Assembly (NCBI GenBank): GCA_960531495.1
Contig: OY482852.1
Coordinates: 30,715,314-30,779,313, forward strand
Length of the DNA stretch: 64,000 bases
Source: Zeus faber
Lineage: Eukaryota > Chordata > Actinopteri > Zeiformes > Zeidae
Direction of reading: 5' to 3'
Below, piece after piece: positions 1 to 35,965 of the stretch. The notes beneath the pieces were generated by a model. The model was not told the origin of the DNA. It was given only the letters and a program-made list of their open reading frames with translations, and did not search any database. Numbering within the stretch: the first letter of the stretch is position 1; the number at the start of each line of letters is the position of its first letter. The position numbers and the translations under genes are program-made.

Positions 1-695
1 GGAGAGGTGGGAAGGTTGTGGGAAACTAGCTCATCCTTCACGTACTCTGCTAATCCCATCAGGAACGCGTCAATCTGGGCTGCCGGGTTCCACTCGCTCA
101 GTCGAGCCTGGGTGCGGAAGTCCATCGCGTAATCGACCACGGAGCGGGACCCTTGACTGAGACCCAGGAGACCACCAGCAGCATCGGGACCTCGTGATGT
201 CACCCGAACACCTTGCGGAGCTCGGCGGCGAAGGTGTGGAAGGAGGAGCAGGCTGGTGTGCGTCGTTCCCACTCGGCCGTTCCCCATAGCCAAGCGCGGC
301 CCGTCAGGTGATTTACGATGAATGCCACCCTGGCTTCCTCGGAGGCGAAGGTGTGGGGCTGCAGAGCGAAGAGGATGGAACAGTTCGTAATGAACGGACT
401 ACAGCCGTCTGCGTCTCCGGCATAGCGTTCTGGAACCCCCACCCGGGGCTCCAGGGAGAACCCAGGCTGGGCCGGTGCAGGTGGGTCCGGGGAAGCAGGC
501 GGCGGGTTGGACTGACCAAGAGCGATGGCGAGCTGCTGGACCTGGGCAGCTAGCGTGGCGAGCCCTTGCTCCTGGCTAGCCGCTGCTAGCCGAACGTCCG
601 CTGAGGTGGAGGCCTCGGACAGCCTCCTGGTGTTGGAGCTGTGACTCCACCCTTCCCAGGCGTGCCAGCAACTCGGGGTTGTGTGCTGGATCCAT
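1..695 (-). pseudogene. gag: Gypsy copy 1: gag fragment
   Basis: Minus-strand gag start of a sushi-like Ty3/Gypsy retrotransposon, cut off by the window edge. The ATG is at 695-693, about 12 bases inside the LTR, and the protein opens MDPAHNPELLARLGR. The next part (LAAASQEQGLATLAAQ..., then FITNCSILFALQPHTF) is in another frame, so there is a frameshift near 600-615, and a stop follows near 200 after ELRKVFG. The same gag lies at 42.5-43.5 kb and 63.3-64.0 kb with only scattered differences, so the family is young. The pol part, if it survives, lies left of position 1. Gag would form the capsid of a virus-like particle; this copy cannot encode it intact. Confidence 0.85.
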
Positions 696-707
696 TGTTG
701 GCCAGAT

Positions 708-1119
708 TGTACTGTAACGGGTGTGGTTAGGACCCAATTGCAGCACAAAGACAGGCAGGGATATTTGGTAATGTCTTTTATTTGTAGAGCAGACGGAAGA
801 CAGGCAGGGGGCAGGCAGGATACATCGTCGGGGACAGGCAGGTTTGATAACGAGGAGTGCAGACAGAAGACAGGCGGAGTGGCAGGCAGGATACGTGGTC
901 GGAGCAAGGCAGAGTCGGTAGCAGGGAATCAGTCCGGAGAACGCTGGAGAGTCTGGTGCAAGCATCGAAGACAATCTGGCAATGGGTGACTGGTGAGAGA
1001 GGCATATATAGGGGTTAGATTGCAGATCTGGAACAGCTGTGTGCGCAGGTGAATAGAGTTGGGCTAATGGGACAGGTAAGGAGAGGGAGGGGAAAGTAGA
1101 AGAAGCGGAGATCATGACA
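708..1119 (-). repeat. Gypsy copy 1: 5' LTR
   Basis: Flanks the gag start directly. The plus strand begins TGTACTGTAACGGG and ends GATCATGACA, giving TGT...ACA termini. The same block recurs at 43520-43946 beside the second gag, which fixes both ends. It is the 5' LTR of an element transcribed leftwards, so transcription would start here and read away from aldh2. Confidence 0.8.
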
Positions 1120-1256
1120 CCGCTAATATCACCATGAATTGTGCATCAATTGCACCCGCTATGCCAGCTCAAACACACCCATAAGGTTTTGCTGCTGAGT
1201 GCAATTTGCGCTTGTTTTGCATCTGATCGCAATTATCATTAAAGCTGTAATTATTA

Positions 1257-1294
1257 AAGTAAATAAATAGTGCATCAGCACTATTTATTTACTT
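1257..1294. repeat. perfect 17-bp inverted repeat (hairpin)
   Basis: AAGTAAATAAATAGTGC, a 4-base spacer ATCA, then its exact reverse complement, followed by a run of G. It lies 138 bases right of the Gypsy LTR. It could be the centre of a small palindromic MITE or a cruciform-prone site. No gene is nearby. Confidence 0.85.
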
Positions 1295-1438
1295 GGGGGG
1301 GGGGGTCATTACGCATTTACACCACTGTTCTACACTTTCCTGTTTAACGAATTATCAGTCTTAAATAAATACAAAACTTAAAATAATTGTCGGACAGTAG
1401 GTTTAATTTGAAGTGTTCAATGAAAATGTAAAATTGTA

Positions 1439-1655
1439 CAGGTACTCCTCACTTAACGACCTACCTGTTTAAAGATCTTTCGGACTTATGACCAGCTCTC
1501 CGCCAGTCGGTACACTGCCTACAGTACCACGCTGTGTGTGCACCGTTTCGGCGTCAAGCATCTCATTGCTCAGTCTGTCTCTTTCCCGCCGTCGGTCAGT
1601 ATTCACTACACTAGCATTCGCAATTGCCATGGCCCCTTACTGTGAAGTAATGATA
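1439..1655 (+). mobile_element. pogo/Tigger-like MITE, partial
   Basis: Begins CAGGTACTCCTCACTTAACG after a TA dinucleotide and stays similar to the complete copy at 27968-28244 for about 215 bases (shared TTCACTACACTAGCATTC). The right terminal inverted repeat is missing. The CAGGTA...CTTA start and TA target are typical of pogo/Tigger relatives of Tc1/mariner; the class is inferred from the ends only. Confidence 0.65.
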
Positions 1656-2960
1656 ATTAGATCCTGACGGGGCGGATTTGAAAAAAATGGAAATTGTCCA
1701 GTTGGGTCACCTGCCGGGGTCACCCCTGATGGCCCGGGATCCCCTGCATGGGGAAACCCTGTTAAGCGGAGACGCGCAACGGGGTCTCTGCGTAACAGGG
1801 TGGGGTGGGTCTGAGGGGCGTGGTCACTTCGTATTTTTAGGTTTATGTGCAGTGACTAAAACATTAAATAAAACATTTAAATAGTATGAGTAAAGCTATA
1901 ATAAGGCCTACTCTTCCCACACAGTTAATTTATCACATGAATAAAATGTGTATTAAAATTTTTGGAAAGTCTGGGCCTTGACACCCTTTATAAATGCGCT
2001 TCGGTTGCACCAGCTCTCTGAAGACGATCTCACAGCGCTGCCTATTATTTTGCCTTTTTTTTTGGTCTTGCACAGTTACCACCAGGTCTTTACAGACAGT
2101 AATAGTGTCACTCTAAGGCTGTGTGTGGCTATTAGCGCCGCTGTTTGTGAATTGGATGCAATTTGCAACGAAGGCTCATTTGCATAGAAAGGGGCCAATT
2201 TTGCACCAAATGCATGCATAATACCTTATATAAATACCACTATTCGATGAACTGCTCCAAAAGACCATGACGACTCTTACGTCATAGACATACCGTTACC
2301 AAGTCAGTGCTTAAACACCTGCCTTCAACTCTGACCCTGCTAGCCCAGGACGGAGGGACATTTTGAAAGACACTGCTGTTTGCATCTCTCAAAACCGAAA
2401 ACACTGCGCGCCAGTGGTTCCCCAAGTGAAGTGCATCATGTCATCGGAAGGATCCAAGTGACCCAGCCGGAGTCCCCTATGAGCAGAACTACACCAAGGC
2501 AATGCAGTGACAAGTACACTCCAGAGAACTCCTCTGCTACGTCTTCTGATTAAGAGTCGGTGTCGGATAGTTTTATCTATAGATTAGAACCTAGAAACTA
2601 TATTTAGTTTTTGTTTCATTTATTCTTTTAGCTATTCATAAATGTTTCATCTATTTTGAAGGTTGTTGCCTTCTGATGTTTAACTTGAAGTGGTTTATGA
2701 GGGATCCCTGAACGAGAGGGTAACTTCATACTTTAGGTTATGAGATTGATGAATTATGCTGAGTGAACGATTTTCTTAAAGTAAATTTCATTACGTCCCT
2801 AAAAAGGGGTGGTGCCCTGAACGAGACAATTATTAAATATTTAAGTAGATATTAATGCTACACTTATTAAGGTGAGAGTTTGTTGTACTAAGTGAATTTC
2901 TTTTTTGTATCAATGTTTATCAGGTTGTTTAGACAGATGCCGTGATGTGGCTTTTTGGCA
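1656..2960. other. unassigned intergenic DNA
   Basis: No coding potential recognised. The reading frame at 1678-1884 is short and shows no family signature. The stretch is AT-rich, and 2100-2260 resembles 1140-1240 in using repeated GCAATTTGC-type words, so an old repeat may be present. Confidence 0.4.
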
Positions 2961-3374
2961 TTATTTCATCTTGGTCATGACACAGACCTTAAAAAGAAAA
3001 AAAAAGAAGAAAAATTCTGGCACGAACTCATAATTTAGGGTGTGGGGTGGGGTTAGGTTGGTCGGTGCTGGGGCAATGGAGGAGTCAGAGAGAAGAGACT
3101 TACATGAGAGGAGGGCCAGTTCAATGTTCGTGGATAAAAGATGAGAGCCTCTGTGGTTGGGATGAAGACATTCATGTTTGAACAGTTCAGAGCTGTCCCG
3201 AAACAAGGTGAAATTATCCACAAAAACAATGTCCCGGGATTTACAGTAGACTTTTAACCAGATCTGGAGTTGATGCAGGCAGCTGAACTTCACGTCACTA
3301 AACAAAGTCCTCCTTGAGCTTCTCTGACTGAAGTGTAATATAAATTCGTAATTTTTGTAATTCGACATGGACAA
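2961..3374 (-). pseudogene. SGNH-esterase-like fragment, probably LINE ORF1
   Basis: A 137-codon minus-strand frame contains FVDNFTLFRDSSELFKHECL followed by HPNHRGSHLLSTNI. The pattern 'DN..LF.......D..HPN..G...L..NI' is what I know from the C-terminal block of SGNH-hydrolase (esterase) domains in ORF1 of fish CR1/L2-type LINEs. The usual Asp before HPN reads as Cys-Leu here, so an active residue appears lost. The N-terminal half with the nucleophilic Ser is absent. Neighbouring DNA shows no reverse transcriptase, so this is an isolated remnant. A host esterase exon is the alternative and seems less likely. Confidence 0.45.
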
Positions 3375-4610
3375 CTACAGAGAGTCAGAGAGCCGCCCAT
3401 AAGGGAGCGCAAGCAAAGTCAGGGGTCCCTGCATGCGACGGTGTAGAGAGAATGCGGCCGCCGCTCTGGAGGAGGGCTTACTGCTAGGATTACCCCATGG
3501 CTTTCTGATTTTAACCAGGACCCACGGCTTTGGAATGGAGGGAGTAGAGCAGGCTTCAGTCCTGGGTTTGGCTTCAAGACTGGGCCAGATGTCTTCCTTC
3601 AGGGTACGGGGTAGCCTTCAGATGTCTGTGGACTCCCGGTGGGGATCGAGCCAGACCATGGAAGGAGTGGTATTATTATCCAGCTGCGAAACTGGAGAGC
3701 CAAGGGAGAGGGCAGGACTAACATCCCCATTACCGCAGTCAGTACAACTCTGGAAGGAGAGACATTTAGGCTAGACAGAGGCAACAGTAGAAAAGCCCGA
3801 CATTAACTTGTCGGGCTTTATGTTCTATGTTCCATCACTAGTCGCAAAACTTATTTTTTCAACTGTGAGAGGGTAGGATAGCAATCTCCACACACAGCCA
3901 TAGTCGATTTTTTTGTCGGGGCACCAACTGGCTTAGCCACAAGGCTAAAAACAAACCTGGCTAAGCTAGCAACAGCTGATGGTAAAAAATGAACGATCAG
4001 TAATGACATAAAGATCATTGGGTAGAAACAATCGCCAGATAAGAAACACCAGCTAAAGACAATAAACTTATGGCTGTGAATAAAAAATAAAAATAAGAAG
4101 CTAGTTGAAAACAAAGTAATAGGCCTCATATAGGCCCAGGGTGCTGAACGCAGTTTTTGTGTCTGTACTGCTCAGCCACCTCTACCTACCAAACCCAGAT
4201 CTAAGGTCAAGAGCGGAGAACTACAGTAATTTGCTTGCCGTAGAGCCTCCTTTATTCGGGGCAGAGGGAATGCATATCTTGTGCTTCAGGAGTTGAGCCT
4301 TCTATAGTGAACACATAATCTAAGTGAACTATTCTTTTAAGTTACAGTCACCACAGGAGATGCATATGGACTCTGACTGGGGCAGATGACTGGCTGTCTC
4401 CATCTCTGTCAAAAGCTTCCTCACATCTTGTCACTGCGACAGTGGTTCTTGCGATAAAGCAGGCGTCTGCTTTATTGTGCACTGTCTGGGTGTGGCCATC
4501 ATTTGTGGAGTATTGGGAGAAAACACCTGCATTCTTCTCCACTAACTTGTTGAGAAGAGCACGCTGGTGTTCGTTCTCCCAGCTGCTTTGCTTAGGTCCA
4601 CATGACAGAT
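3375..4610. other. unassigned intergenic DNA
   Basis: The frame at 3433-3774 (113 codons) shows no recognisable motif and no splice context. 'GCCCGACATTAACTTG' followed by 'TCGGGC' near 3797-3818 can form a short hairpin. I see no gene. Confidence 0.4.
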
Positions 4611-4613
4611 TTT

Positions 4614-5032
4614 TAGAATCTTTAATTATCACACAACACACCACACTACAACACATGCAAACACAGGGACATGCACATGCTTTGGATGGTGGCCGGTGAA
4701 ATTGGTCCTCTGCATTTAACCCATCCTGGCTTGACCTTCCTCCGGGGGGGCAGCCAGGAGCAGTGGGCAGCATTCGTCGACGGGCCCGGGGACCTGGTAC
4801 CAAGTGTCCATCGCTGGTCAGACGATGATGTGTGCATGTTTTTGGTGGGGGTCCTTACTGACGTTAGGTGGAGGAAACCCCATGTGAGCACGGGGAGAAC
4901 CTGCAAACTCCACACAGAAAGGCTCCTATTTGGGAGATAACCCGCCCGGAGCACGGTGCCAACAGCGCCCCGTGCGGGAATCGAACCCAGGACCTTCTTG
5001 CTGTGAGGCAGCAGTGCAGATGGTAACCACCT
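4614..5032 (-). mobile_element. tRNA-derived SINE, copy A
   Basis: Read on the minus strand it starts with a tRNA-like head: the complement of GGGAATCGAACCCAGG (about 4977-4992) is a pol III B box, GGTTCGATTCCC. A body of about 300 bases follows (GTGTGGAGTTTGCAGGTTCT) and it ends with a GTGATAATTAAAG-type tail near 4614. Three more copies occur at 6.6, 18.0 and 29.8 kb, all in this orientation. Confidence 0.75.
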
Positions 5033-5234
5033 TGGTCAAGCCTCAAGCATGTATCACTGTGTCTCCCCCTATTTTTGTATCCCTGTTGTTTATTGCTTGC
5101 AAACTTCTGAAAAAGAAAAACAACAGCCAAGTGGGAGTGTGGCATGATTGTGACTGTATAGACTCAAAGGTACAGTATGATTAGTCTTTTCTGCCTTCAC
5201 ATTTGCACCGCATTCACTTGTAACATACACCTGC

Positions 5235-6210
5235 ATAGGCCGTATGGGTGGTCGCCACCAATACGGCAGGTCTTGTGCTTACAATGGGCACGTGAGCGTC
5301 AGAACTGGAGCATAGAGCAATGGAAGGAGGTGGCCTGGTTTGATTGATTACATTTTGTTATGGGACATCATGTGGATTTGACGGGGTTAGGGTTAGATCT
5401 GATTGACCATCTGTGGGATATGTTAGAACAACAAACCCTATCCATGGGGTCCCCACCTCGCACCTTATACCCCTTTCCCACTGCACCAAAAACCCGGTAA
5501 CACCCGCTAACATCGGGCATTGTTCATCAGTGGGAAAGGTAAAACCCGGGTTACAGTCCTGCGTTAAATGACCCTGCAATACCCCTTTCCCAGTGCGCCA
5601 AAAACCCGGTAACATCCTGCATTTGTAATTAGTGGGAAAGGAAAAACCCGGGATCAAATGACCCTGAAACACACACGAGTTCTAATCGGTTCCACCTGTG
5701 ATCGGCTCTAATGTGAACAGGACACCTGGGTCGTGCCCCTTATTTTGGCCCCTTTACCTGCGCGATGCGCGTTGAATTTCCGCATGCTGGTGTATAAATA
5801 GATAGGAATATTCGTGTATCATTTGATTTCATCTTTAGAATCCAAAATCAAAATCCGAAGTTACTTTTGCATCTGCATACTTTTGCAAACTTTTGGTGTA
5901 TGATGGACCATGAAATGTTTTACGTATGGGGATCGCACTGTGGGGAGCACAGCGGAAAACCCCCACACTCTCCGCCGAGCTCACCTATTTTGGTGGGTTT
6001 ACCCGGGTTTAAAAAACACGGGTAAACTCGCTTATTTTGATGTGAAAACGGTATAACAGGACTTAGAGGATCTGCTGCTAACGTGTTGGTGCCAGATACC
6101 ACAGGACACCTTCAGAGGTCTTGTGGAGTCCATGCCTCAACGGGTCAGACCGGTTTTGGCGACACGAGGGGGAGCTACACAATATGAGTGGTGGTTTTAA
6201 TGTTGTGGCT
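5235..6210 (+). pseudogene. Tc1-like transposon remnant A, split by a MITE
   Basis: Two plus-strand pieces of a Tc1/mariner transposase, 5235-5467 and 6057-6210. The left piece holds a degraded LIDHLWDMLEQQ match to the part after the catalytic Glu. The right piece reads DLLLTCWCQIPQDTFRGLVE, then SMPQRVRPVLATRGG, the usual C-terminus, followed by TTTTAATGTTGTGGCTG near the 3' terminal repeat. They belong to one copy interrupted by the insertion at 5468-6053. The N-terminal DNA-binding region and both catalytic Asp residues are missing, so it is dead. Confidence 0.75.
5468..6053. mobile_element. Harbinger-like MITE inserted in the Tc1 remnant
   Basis: Bounded by TTA at 5465-5467 and TAA at 6054-6056 (one base different), a 3-bp TWA-type target as made by PIF/Harbinger elements. 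The ends are inverted repeats: left TACCCCTTTCCCA, right (complement) TACCGTTTTCACA. The left end is partly duplicated: a second TACCCCTTTCCCA starts near 5580, both followed by GCCAAAAACCCGGTAACA-like sequence. It encodes nothing. A related copy in the opposite orientation lies at about 8948-9330. Confidence 0.7.
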
Positions 6211-6212
6211 GT

Positions 6213-6279
6213 ATGTGTGTGGATGTCTACTGTGGATGTATACTGTATATGTATGTATATATATGTATATGTGTGTGTG

Positions 6280-6326
<47 letters not shown>

Positions 6327-6446
6327 GTGTGTGTGTGTGTATATATATAGATGTGTGTGTGTATATATATCTATAGATATGCGTATATATATGTGTATGT
6401 GTATATGTATATATCTATACGTGTGTGTGTGTATATATATATATAT
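6213..6446. repeat. compound TG/TA microsatellite
   Basis: Alternating blocks of (TG)n and (TA)n, such as GTGTGTGTGTGTATATATAT. The reading frames rich in Tyr, Ile, Cys and Val here are artefacts of the repeat. Confidence 0.95.
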
Positions 6447-6611
6447 GATATACCAAATTAAAGTACACAGTGTTAGTAATATTAGTGATTAAATAATATA
6501 ATGTAAACTGACTGGATAATGATCATCCTACAGTCCACAATCCGGTCAAGCACATGGCTGAACAACCACTAGCTGTAAATTTACAGAAACGTTATTTCAC
6601 TATTAAAAAAA

Positions 6612-6948
6612 AATCTTTAATTGTCATGCGACACAACACATGCATACACATGCTTTGAATGGTGGCTGGTGAAATTGGTCCTCTGCATTTAACCATCCTG
6701 GCGTGGGGACCTGGTAACAAGTGTCCATCGCTGGTCAGACGATGATGTGGGCATGTTTTTGGTGGGGGTCCTTACTGATGTTAGATGGAGGAAGCCCCAT
6801 GTGAGCACGGGGAGAACATGCAAACTCCACACAGAAAGGCTCCTATTTGGGAGATAACCCGCCGGAGCACGGTGCCAACAGCGCCCCAGGCGGGAATTGA
6901 AGCCAGGACCTTTTTGCTGTGAGGCAGCAGTGCATTGCAATGTGCCAC
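6612..6948 (-). mobile_element. tRNA-derived SINE, copy B
   Basis: Same family and orientation as copy A. The middle is shorter: about 70 bases around the 'CAGCCAGGAGCAGTGG' segment are missing. The B box is damaged (GGGAATTGAAGCC on the plus strand instead of GGGAATCGAACC). The tail is near TTTAATTGTCATGCG at 6615. Confidence 0.75.
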
Positions 6949-7006
6949 ACAAAAAAAACGGCACTGCCACTCTTCAGCGACGCTTTCGCTTTAAATTACC
7001 TGGTTA

Positions 7007-7048
7007 GGTGGATAGAAATGGGAGGTTGGTGGATAGAAATGGGAGGTT
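7007..7048 (+). repeat. two 21-bp tandem units
   Basis: GGTGGATAGAAATGGGAGGTT occurs twice back to back at 7007-7027 and 7028-7048, about 205 bases upstream of the aldh2 start codon. It is either a simple duplication or a duplicated upstream regulatory word. Confidence 0.8.
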
Positions 7049-7079
7049 TGTGGATGACCCCTGCCCTCTTGGCGCGGCT

Positions 7080-7252
7080 CCTATCTAACCAGCTTTAGTG
7101 TGACTCACTCCGGAAGACTTAAGCGTGAACGTTCCGGGGAGTGACGGCCAAGGGAGCGGTGGATAAATACCGAGCACTGAATACGAGAAGCTGCGTCTGC
7201 ACTCTGTCCCGTTCCTTTGGGTTTCGCTGTGCGTGTCTTGGTTCAAGCTACA
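7080..7252 (+). promoter_or_regulatory. probable aldh2 promoter and 5' UTR
   Basis: A GC- and CpG-richer island (CTTAAGCGTGAACGTTCCGG, GTGACGGCC) directly before the start codon. GGATAAATACC near 7162-7172 is a weak TATA-like word about 85 bases upstream of the ATG, leaving room for a short 5' UTR. No transcript evidence is available, so the start site is inferred. Confidence 0.45.
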
Positions 7253-32859
<25,607 letters not shown>

Positions 32860-33734
32860 AAGACAGAGCAGCACTGGCAATGACCTCCGCGGCTGACAAT
32901 ACAATGGAGTTCAGCTCCTGCGACGTTTTGTACATTGCAAATATGCAGTGTGATTGCTTTCTTTTTGTAAATTGAGTTTTGCTTGATAAAGATGCAATAT
33001 GTTTTTGTCTCAGTGCAGAGCTTTATCTTTACTTGGGGGCAGTCATGATGAGCGATCAAATCAAATGTGCATCCTACTGGGATAAAAAAAAATGTTTTGC
33101 TGTGGAGCTCCTGAAAGCCAATGTTGACTTTACTGTTCACAATTTGGACATTTAACATGCTCAAATATTCACTCGTATGTAAATCAAAGAAATTTCCTGA
33201 GCTTACCAAGCTACAATGTACAAATAACAGCAGCAACATTTCGCTCACAAATGGAAAAATGCTTTCCACAAATGCTTTCCAGAACTTTTATTGTATATGT
33301 AATCTAAGATTGGGATGATTTCAACCTTTAAACAGCTGCAGCCCAAGCACAATCTAAATTACAGTATGTAGTTCAAAATGCTATGATGAAATGAACACCA
33401 TTTTGAAATATAACATGCTTTTTTCGAACATATAAATTGACTCAAGTTGTGGTGAAAATGCATAAAAATACTTTGTAATGATTTGAGTGGTTGTTTATTT
33501 CTGCATTTATGGTCATGTGTCCATTACCTGTGGAGAAAATCGCGAATCTACTGACGACTCAACAATGAGCTACACGGTCAAGTTTGTCTGATCACCAGTA
33601 TTTTGTTTAATGAGGCCTATAGATTGATTTAGACTTCAATGAATGAACTTTGAATGCTTACATTCAAATAATAGGGTGTGTGTGTGTACTGAAGCAATTT
33701 AGAGAAGCAGTTTGTCAAAGAATATGAAGTTTAT

Positions 33735-34190
33735 AGATTCAGATTCATTTATTGTCCTCCAGAGGAAATTTATTTCCACAGCCACTCTATATGCAATCAC
33801 ATAACACGAAGGGGCATACAACTACCAATCGTACAAACAAGTCCAGAGATGTATCAAAGTTTAAGGGTAGGGATGGCTGAGGGCACAAAGTTCTTTCCAA
33901 AATGTGCCTTATGGGAGGAGGGGAAAAGATTGCCATAATTTAAATGTAAGCAGTAGATTATTGAGTTGCTAAATGTGTGCCACCCAACCACTTTCTCAGA
34001 CCCCACAAAAGAGTCATTGCTACTGGTGATCTATGTTGTCCAAGAAATCTGATTACCACTACAGCACAATTTAAATTGACAGAAAAATCTGCGTTCTCCT
34101 GCTTAAAGAGCCTGTCCCACAGAAGTAATGTTCCCAAGGACTTTTATTGGATGCCTTCTCTCTTGCGGTGGAAAAATGGTATTAACTAGG
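33735..34190 (-). repeat. probable LINE 3' fragment
   Basis: On the minus strand it ends AAATTTCCTCTGGAGGACAA then TAAATGAATCTGAATC, like the 3' end of fish non-LTR elements. GGGATGGCTGAGGGCACAAA and nearby words suggest a degraded ORF2 C-terminus. No intact frame. Confidence 0.4.
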
Positions 34191-34244
34191 ATTTGTGCTG
34201 TTCTTTGCATGCAAATCCTCGGAAGTGATTTCTGGAAAGACCCT

Positions 34245-34639
34245 TGTGGTGGAAATTCTAGCCACACAGTTGCGTAGGGTGAGAAACTTCAGGTTAAACA
34301 GAGAATACAACAACTGTCCCTAGTGTAAATTTATTACATCGAACATTAATCAGCATGGCACTTCACAAGTCACAAAAAAGTACAGAGCATCTCCCACAAA
34401 CTCAGTTGTGCAGAGGGTTATATTATTTTGACTGCGTCACATGGGTTGTTAATTCAGCAGGAACGTTGACTGGTTTCCTGTCGCAATTGTCGGGTGGGGT
34501 GCGAAAAATAGGTGAAGTGAAAGGCAACTTTTCCTTTTCACAAGGCAATGGTTTCACTGTTATCAGCAGTACAAGGATGTTCTCCTTGTTAGTGAAGCAG
34601 ATATGGGATCTTGGTGTTAGTTCAATAATTTCCATTACA
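34245..34639 (-). repeat. ERV A 3' LTR
   Basis: Minus strand starts TGTAATGGAAATTATTG and ends TTTCCACCACA. TATA-like AATATAACCC and AATAAA (complement of TTTATT near 34330) are present. Preceded by a polypurine tract. Confidence 0.85.
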
Positions 34640-34650
34640 TTTCCCCCTTT
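34640..34650 (-). promoter_or_regulatory. ERV A polypurine tract
   Basis: AAAGGGGGAAA on the minus strand directly before the 3' LTR; primer for plus-strand DNA in retroviruses. Confidence 0.8.
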
Positions 34651-34708
34651 GATTAATCCTTTAATCAACAAACACAAGTTTATTTATCATTCACACAACT
34701 GCCACGAC

Positions 34709-35014
34709 TCATTCCACCATGGGCCAGTCATCGTCCGAGTTGTCGTCGGCATAGGGAGGGACCCACTCGAGTAATATGGCAGTGAATTGGCCTTGGCAGA
34801 CAATTTGATTCTCCAGGGTCCGGCTGATGAGGTTACGTAACCCAGGAATAATACAGCAAAACATTAAACCCCAAAAATGATGAGAGGCTACAAAAATCAT
34901 AGTGTAATTGGCTATCATTGCTCTGTAAATACCAAACAGATTCTCCAACCACCCAGTCCATTCAAACTGTCCGTGTCTTTCATTGTCATTCATCTCAATG
35001 GCCAGGGCTCCCAT
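34709..35014 (-). pseudogene. env: ERV A envelope TM C-terminal remnant
   Basis: The minus-strand frame carries FEWTGWLENLFGIY, then a hydrophobic stretch (MIFVASHHFWGLMFCCIIPG) typical of a retroviral membrane anchor with juxtamembrane Cys pair, and an acidic cytoplasmic tail ending at 34709. The surface unit, cleavage site, fusion peptide and CX6CC region are absent, so entry function is impossible. It follows the integrase end after a large deletion. Confidence 0.65.
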
Positions 35015-35198
35015 CGGGGGACGTGTGGTTGGGGATCATGGTGCAGCAGGAGCCGCGGCTGCCACAATCATCAGGACTGTGAGCACTGGCCGCATCCCTC
35101 CTGCTCGGCGTAGTGGATTCCACGGCTGCAATGTATAAGGCCGGTCTGCTAAGGGCGTTCAGGGATAGGTTTCTGCCGACTGTAGGCGACGAGAGTCC

Positions 35199-35614
35199 CT
35201 ATTGGATATCGCCCCACCTCTGTATCGGATTTCCCCCTTCTGCCTGAACCTTCCGTATACCACTGTCCAGACAGGCGCTGCGGCCTACGGTTGGCTCTTC
35301 TTTCCATCCTCCGGGGGGTTCCGGGGCCCTCTGACAGTGGCTGGCATGGATCCAGGTGGCCCTTTCTGTAACCTTCACTGCAGATGCTGTGACGAGCAGG
35401 ATCTGGTATGGTCCACTCCACATTTTCCTCCAGAAGTCCTTGACCACTTTCCAATCTCCGGGTTGGAGGTCATGGAGTGGTCCCTCCACAGGGGATGGTA
35501 GGGAAGCTTTAACCTGTAAGTGGGTTTGTCTATGCACAGTGAGAAGGTTACGACAGTAAGTCATCATTACATCATCTATCCCTTCTAGTGTATGGGGTGA
35601 GGTGTCTTGGAGGG
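35199..35614 (-). pseudogene. pol: ERV A integrase C-terminal domain
   Basis: The minus-strand frame contains LQPGDWKVVKDF, WSGPYQILLVTASAVKV and TWIHASHCQRAP, the SH3-like DNA-binding end of gammaretroviral integrases. Its upstream part lies beyond the solo LTR at 35615-35961. The frame runs on past the HASHC motif to 35199. Confidence 0.85.
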
Positions 35615-35961
35615 TGTGGCGTCCCAAGACAGCCCCATCGTATAAGATAATTACTAAGAGACGGTGCCAGGGGTCCAAGAGAGAGAGCCCATTGCCAGGG
35701 GGCCCGGAGATAAGGGAGGTGGAATGTGTCCTGTGACCTATGTAGGGGATCAAAGTGGTCACCATTGTCTTTGGGCAAGTATAAAAGAAACCGCCCGTGT
35801 CTCATTCAACAGAGAATCCTTCCGGCCTGGTTCTCTCCCAGACCGTCCATGGCAAGTCTGGTCTGATGCTGTTCTTTTGTAATAAATCTATTATTTTACT
35901 CAAGTCAGCGTCAGCGGTCTCTCCTTCTTCATCAACACACCAAATTCATCAAGAAACTACA
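35615..35961 (+). mobile_element. solo LTR nested in ERV A, opposite orientation
   Basis: 347 bases, TGTGGCGTCCC...GAAACTACA, flanked by AGGG (35611-35614) and GGGG (35962-35965), a 4-bp duplication with one change. On the plus strand it has a TATA box (AGTATAAAAG near 35777) and AATAAA at 35881, in LTR order. It interrupts the integrase frame at one point: the coding sense on both sides is compatible. The internal part was lost by LTR-LTR recombination. It is not similar to ERV A's own LTRs. Confidence 0.8.
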
Positions 35962-35965
35962 GGGG

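Noticed and set aside
708-1119. Gypsy LTR as an alternative aldh2 promoter
   Set aside because: It lies 6 kb away and points leftwards, away from the gene.
3433-3774. 113-codon plus-strand frame as a host gene
   Set aside because: No start context, splice sites or family signature; overlaps an opposite frame of similar quality.
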